A DNA stretch of 7,875 nt from an uncultured Erysipelotrichaceae bacterium (GTDB lineage: Bacteria; Bacillota_I; Bacilli_A; RF39; UBA660), in NCBI GenBank assembly GCA_902766875.1, contig CACXFI010000091.1, positions 1 through 7,875 on the forward strand, written 5' to 3'. Shown one piece after another: positions 5,258 to 7,875 of the stretch (position 1 is the stretch's first letter; every line of letters begins with the position of its first letter). Position numbers and translations under genes: made by a program. The notes below the pieces were generated by a model that saw nothing but the letters and a program-made list of their open reading frames with translations, ran no database searches and was not told the DNA's origin.

Positions 5258-5879
5258 AATCTTTATTAAATTTTCTTTTCAATACTTCTTTTAAAAAATA
5301 ATTATAAATACACTCCATATTATCCATATCTTCTGGGTGCCACTCTACTCCTAATAAAAAACAATTATCATCTATATACTCAATAGATTCAATAACTTTA
5401 TCACATTTAGATCCTACTTTATATTTTACTTTATCATTAGGCAAAGCATATTTATGCCTACTATTAACAATAATCTTATCGCTAAACATATTATACAAAA
5501 TACTATTCTCATTAATATCTATATAATGATTAGACATATAATGACCATCTATTTTAATTAAATCTTCCTCACTACCACTAAAACTATATAATCCAATAAT
5601 TTGACACCCCATGCAAATACCAAGTACAGGTATATTATTTTCTATACAATAATCCAATATTTTAAAATGATAATTATATATATTATCTCCACCAGGAATA
5701 ATAATTCCATCACAAATATTTAGAATATTTAAATCAATTTTATCATCATCCATATTTACAATCCCTATATAACTACATTTATTCTCTAAATATTTAAAAT
5801 TATTCTTACCAATAGCTTTATATATATTATCATTTATATTTTCATCTCTAGAGATAACCCCAATAATAATATTATCCAT
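5256..5879 (-). CDS. Class-I glutamine amidotransferase-like hydrolase (peptidase C26 / PuuD type)
   Basis: The 207 residues form a flavodoxin-like GATase1 domain. Visible elements are an oxyanion-strand loop PGGD (62-65), the nucleophile elbow GICMGCQ with Cys89, the VNSRH element (138-142) typical of gamma-glutamyl-GABA hydrolases, and GVEWHPED with His181 and Glu183 completing the triad. The protein is shorter than E. coli PuuD (about 254 residues, recalled) and keeps little beyond the core. Such enzymes cleave gamma-glutamyl amides, for example gamma-glutamyl-GABA or folylpolyglutamate; the substrate here is unknown, and no polyamine or GABA gene is visible. The ATG shares a base with the spoVIF stop (TAATG), so it is co-translated with a spore-coat gene and may act during sporulation on a gamma-glutamyl bond. 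That link is inference. Confidence 0.85.
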   Translation of the reverse strand: MDNIIIGVISRDENINDNIYKAIGKNNFKYLENKCSYIGIVNMDDDKIDLNILNICDGIIIPGGDNIYNYHFKILDYCIENNIPVLGICMGCQIIGLYSFSGSEEDLIKIDGHYMSNHYIDINENSILYNMFSDKIIVNSRHKYALPNDKVKYKVGSKCDKVIESIEYIDDNCFLLGVEWHPEDMDNMECIYNYFLKEVLKRKFNKD

Positions 5880-6121
5880 TATATAAATTTATCCAAATCT
5901 TTAGGTACATTATCATTCATAACCGTATCTATTATTTTTTGTTCTTTTTCTACTGATACCTCCCTACCAGTCATATGAGATATATCCCTAATTACCTCTC
6001 TTAATGTATTCTCATCTTTCATATTACCATCTTGTAATTTTTTAGCTAAAGATAAAATTGTATCTTTATCAACATTAGTCTTTCTTTTAACTTTATCAAA
6101 AAAACTATCAGAAAAAGCCAT
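5879..6121 (-). CDS. spoVIF: Stage VI sporulation protein F-like spore coat assembly protein
   Basis: This small hydrophilic, mostly helical protein of 80 residues fits the SpoVIF (YjcC) pattern as I recall it: an N-terminal FFDKVKRKTNV, then ILSLAKKLQ, a KDENTLREVI block, EVSVEKEQKII and a C-terminal VPKDL. B. subtilis SpoVIF is about 88 residues, made in the mother cell late in sporulation, and needed for outer coat assembly and spore resistance (recalled). The start follows GTAGGAGG (6136-6129) with seven bases between. Unusually, that ribosome site is the 3' arm of the hairpin that ends der. It is coupled by TAATG to the amidotransferase gene. Recognition is from pattern, not alignment, so the family call is good but not certain. 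Confidence 0.8.
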   Translation of the reverse strand: MAFSDSFFDKVKRKTNVDKDTILSLAKKLQDGNMKDENTLREVIRDISHMTGREVSVEKEQKIIDTVMNDNVPKDLDKFI

Positions 6122-6123
6122 AT

Positions 6124-6157
6124 AAAAACCTCCTACACTATAATATATGTAGAAGGT
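6124..6157 (-). terminator. der terminator hairpin that also covers the spoVIF ribosome site
   Basis: ACCTTCTACA (6157-6148) pairs with TGTAGGAGGT (6137-6128): ten pairs with one G-U, and loop TATATTATAG. A short T run follows (6128-6124). It begins 15 bases after the der stop, so it fits an intrinsic terminator. The GGAGG of spoVIF (6133-6129) is fully inside the 3' arm and would be masked in any read-through mRNA from der. Confidence 0.75.
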
Positions 6158-6167
6158 AAAATATTGT
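6141..6167 (-). promoter_or_regulatory. Weak candidate sigma-K-type promoter for spoVIF
   Basis: AC (6167-6166), 16 bases, then CATATATTA (6149-6141) fits the loose sigma-K pattern (AC, 16-17 bases, CATANNNTA, as recalled). RNA would begin within the 3' arm of the der hairpin, freeing the spoVIF ribosome site. The motif is short and the region AT-rich, and the leader would be very short, so this is suggestive only. Confidence 0.2.
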
Positions 6168-6172
6168 TAAAA

Positions 6173-7489
6173 TTATTCAATATCTCCTTTATTTTTAAAT
6201 TGAATAATAATAGGAGTTCCTTCAAAATCAAAATTTTCTCTTATTTTATTTTCTAAATATCTTTCGTAAGAAAAATGCACTAAATTCTTACTATTAACAT
6301 TAAAAGTAAATTTAGGAGGTGCTATACCATTTTGATTAACAAAATATATTTTAAGTCTTTTTCCTTTATAAGAAGGAGGCTGATTTAACATAACAGCATC
6401 TCTAATAACATCATTTAAAACACTAGTTTTAACTTCTTTTCTAGAATTTTCATATACTTTTAATACTTCTGGCATTAATGTATGAATCCTTTTTTTAGTT
6501 TTAGCAGATAAATATACAATTGGGACATAAGTTAAGAATTGAAATTCAGATCTCATAAGTTTAGTAAAACTTTTAATATCATTTTTATCACTTACAGTAT
6601 CCCATTTATTAACTACAAAAACAATAGGTTTACCAGCTTCTAAAGCAAATCCTGCTATGTGTTTATCATGCTCAATTATTCCTTCTTCAGCATTAATAAC
6701 AATAACACATACATCACTTCTATCTATAGCTTTCATACTTCTAATAACACTATATTTTTCAATACTTTCATATATTTTACCACTTTTACGAATACCAGCT
6801 GTATCTATAGCCACAAAATCCTTACCATCATATTTAAATGGAGTATCAACCGCATCTCTAGTAGTACCAGCCACATCACTAACAATAGCCTTCTCCTCAT
6901 TAAGTAAAGCATTAACCAAACTACTTTTACCAACATTAGGTCTTCCAATTATACAAAATTTAATTCTATTATCTTCTTCTTTCTCAACTTCAATCTTATT
7001 AAAATCTTTAGTAATATTATCTAATAAAATATCAAAACCTATATTATGCTCACCACTAACAGCTATAACAGATTCAAATCCAAGCTCATAAAAATTATAT
7101 ATATTATCTTCTCTACTAGAACTATCAATTTTATTAACAGCAACAATGACTTTTTTACTAGCTTTTTTAAGTATATCTCTAATAACATAATCATTATGAT
7201 TTAATTCCTCTTTACCATCAACAACGAAAATAACAACATCAGCATCATCTATAGCAATTTGTGCTTGAATTTTAATTTCATTATTAAATATTTCTTTAGA
7301 CACATCAATACCACCAGTATCAATTAAATGAAATTTATAATCGTTATATAAAACATCTCCAAATATTCTATCTCTAGTAACACCCGGAGTATCAGCTATA
7401 ATAGATATTTTTTTACCTACAAGTCTGTTAAAAATAGTACTCTTCCCTACATTAGGTCTACCTACTAAAGCAACTGTTGGAATATGCAT
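6173..7489 (-). CDS. der: Ribosome-assembly GTPase Der (EngA), tandem G domains plus KH-like domain
   Basis: Der is an essential GTPase that helps mature the 50S subunit; its tandem GTPase domains are diagnostic. The first shows GRPNVGKS (10-17), DTPGVTRD (33-40), DTGG (57-60) and NKID (119-122). The second shows GRPNVGKS (182-189), DVAGTTRD (205-212), DTAG (229-232), NKWD (294-297) and SAK (328-330). The C-terminal KH-like domain (about 350-438) includes NQPPSYKGKRLKIYFVNQ. The 438 residues match the usual length and no motif is damaged. GAGGTG (7500-7495) lies five bases before the ATG. A strong sigma-A promoter sits just upstream and a terminator hairpin 15 bases after the stop, so it is probably transcribed alone. 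In B. subtilis der also lies upstream of spoIVA, but with gpsA between (recalled). Confidence 0.98.
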   Translation of the reverse strand: MHIPTVALVGRPNVGKSTIFNRLVGKKISIIADTPGVTRDRIFGDVLYNDYKFHLIDTGGIDVSKEIFNNEIKIQAQIAIDDADVVIFVVDGKEELNHNDYVIRDILKKASKKVIVAVNKIDSSSREDNIYNFYELGFESVIAVSGEHNIGFDILLDNITKDFNKIEVEKEEDNRIKFCIIGRPNVGKSSLVNALLNEEKAIVSDVAGTTRDAVDTPFKYDGKDFVAIDTAGIRKSGKIYESIEKYSVIRSMKAIDRSDVCVIVINAEEGIIEHDKHIAGFALEAGKPIVFVVNKWDTVSDKNDIKSFTKLMRSEFQFLTYVPIVYLSAKTKKRIHTLMPEVLKVYENSRKEVKTSVLNDVIRDAVMLNQPPSYKGKRLKIYFVNQNGIAPPKFTFNVNSKNLVHFSYERYLENKIRENFDFEGTPIIIQFKNKGDIE

Positions 7490-7509
7490 AATATCACCTC
7501 ACGTCAATT

Positions 7510-7538
7510 ATTATAACAAACAAATAGTTAATTATCAA
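7510..7538 (-). promoter_or_regulatory. Sigma-A promoter of der with extended -10
   Basis: TTGATA (7538-7533), 17 bases and TATAAT (7515-7510), with TG at 7518-7517 giving TGTTATAAT. Only one position differs from consensus. The predicted start near 7504 leaves a leader of about 15 bases with the ribosome site almost at the 5' end. It sits between the engB terminator and der. Confidence 0.78.
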
Positions 7539-7565
7539 TATAAAAGTAAGACTTAAGTCTTACTT
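7539..7565 (-). terminator. Intrinsic terminator of engB, a perfect 22-bp palindrome
   Basis: AAGTAAGACTT followed directly by its own complement spans 7544-7565. As RNA it folds to a 9-bp stem (AAGTAAGAC with GTCTTACTT) and loop TTAA, then TTTTATA (7545-7539). The engB stop codon lies in the stem. The palindrome is symmetrical, but the T-rich tail is on the minus-strand side. Confidence 0.75.
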
Positions 7566-7875
7566 ATTAATAATATTTTCTATTTTATTTTCAACCATAT
7601 CTTTCCCTACCCTTGTACGACTAGAAAATAAAGTAATATCTTCTTGATTTTCTAAATTAAAAGCTTCAACAACAGATTTTATATTTCTATTCTTACTATT
7701 ATTACTAACCTTATCACACTTAGTACAAATAACTGAAACAGGAATATTATAATGTTTTAAATATTCATACATCATAATATCATCATCTGTAGGTTTATGT
7801 CTAAAATCAACTAACATAAAAACCATTTTAAGATTATTTCTAGTTTCAAGATAATTTTCCATAATAGCCCCAAAA
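7560..7875 (-). CDS. engB: Ribosome-assembly GTPase EngB (YsxC/YihA), C-terminal half, cut by window edge
   Basis: The minus-strand frame is open through the right edge, so only about the last 104 residues are seen; the first ATG inside (7862) is not the true start. Hallmarks of the EngB half-domain are present: IMENYLETRNNLKMVFMLVD, the family-specific DFRHKPTDDD, the G4 motif TKCDK and the G5 region SSRTRVGKD. EngB aids large-subunit assembly, partnering in function with Der next door. The P-loop and switch regions lie outside the window. The protein ends in ENIINK and its stop codon is inside the terminator stem. Intactness of the missing half cannot be judged. Confidence 0.93.
   Translation of the reverse strand, partial: FGAIMENYLETRNNLKMVFMLVDFRHKPTDDDIMMYEYLKHYNIPVSVICTKCDKVSNNSKNRNIKSVVEAFNLENQEDITLFSSRTRVGKDMVENKIENIINK

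Noticed and set aside
6657..7091. Two overlapping plus-strand open frames (6657-7091 and 6659-6907) antisense to der.
   Set aside because: They occupy the same region in different frames, lack start signals, and the opposite strand encodes the intact second GTPase domain of Der.

Overview
The window looks like chromosome from a very AT-rich, endospore-forming low-GC Firmicute (Bacilli or a Mollicutes-related uncultured lineage; this placement is inference). Support comes from spoIVA and spoVIF-like genes, strong GGAGG-type ribosome sites, short intrinsic terminators and a der ... spoIVA - hup order. From memory, that order resembles the der-gpsA-yphE-yphF-spoIVA-hbs neighbourhood of Bacillus subtilis. 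All tryptophans in the called proteins are TGG-encoded and one gene ends in TGA, so the standard bacterial code fits.

Left end (1-972, plus strand): the 3' end of an unidentified membrane-protein gene overlaps, by an ATGA, a gene for an XRE/S24 (LexA-like) regulator. That regulator seems to lack both the catalytic lysine and the cleavage-site glycine. A bidirectional terminator separates this pair from everything to the right, which is on the minus strand.

Minus strand, in transcription order (right to left): 3' half of engB (7560-7875); der (6173-7489); spoVIF and a class-I glutamine amidotransferase/C26 hydrolase joined by TAATG (6121-5256); a zinc-ribbon membrane protein and a shorter relative joined by TAATG (5185-3375); spoIVA (3290-1824); a 577-base stretch without protein genes (1823-1247); and hup (1246-974). 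Nearly every unit ends in its own hairpin terminator, often with the stop codon inside the stem. The two ribosome-assembly GTPases and HU are housekeeping genes; spoIVA and spoVIF belong to spore coat building in the mother cell.

The most interesting part is the 577-base stretch. It holds a perfect-consensus sigma-A promoter (TTGACA, 17 bases, TGTTATAAT), about 394 bases with no convincing ORF but many possible helices (including paired ends and a possible loop pseudoknot), and then a 10-bp intrinsic terminator. hup has its own promoter downstream of that terminator. This is best read as an independent, probably abundant structured non-coding RNA that I cannot assign to any family. A long attenuated leader for hup is the main alternative. 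No tRNA, rRNA, CRISPR array or mobile element was seen.
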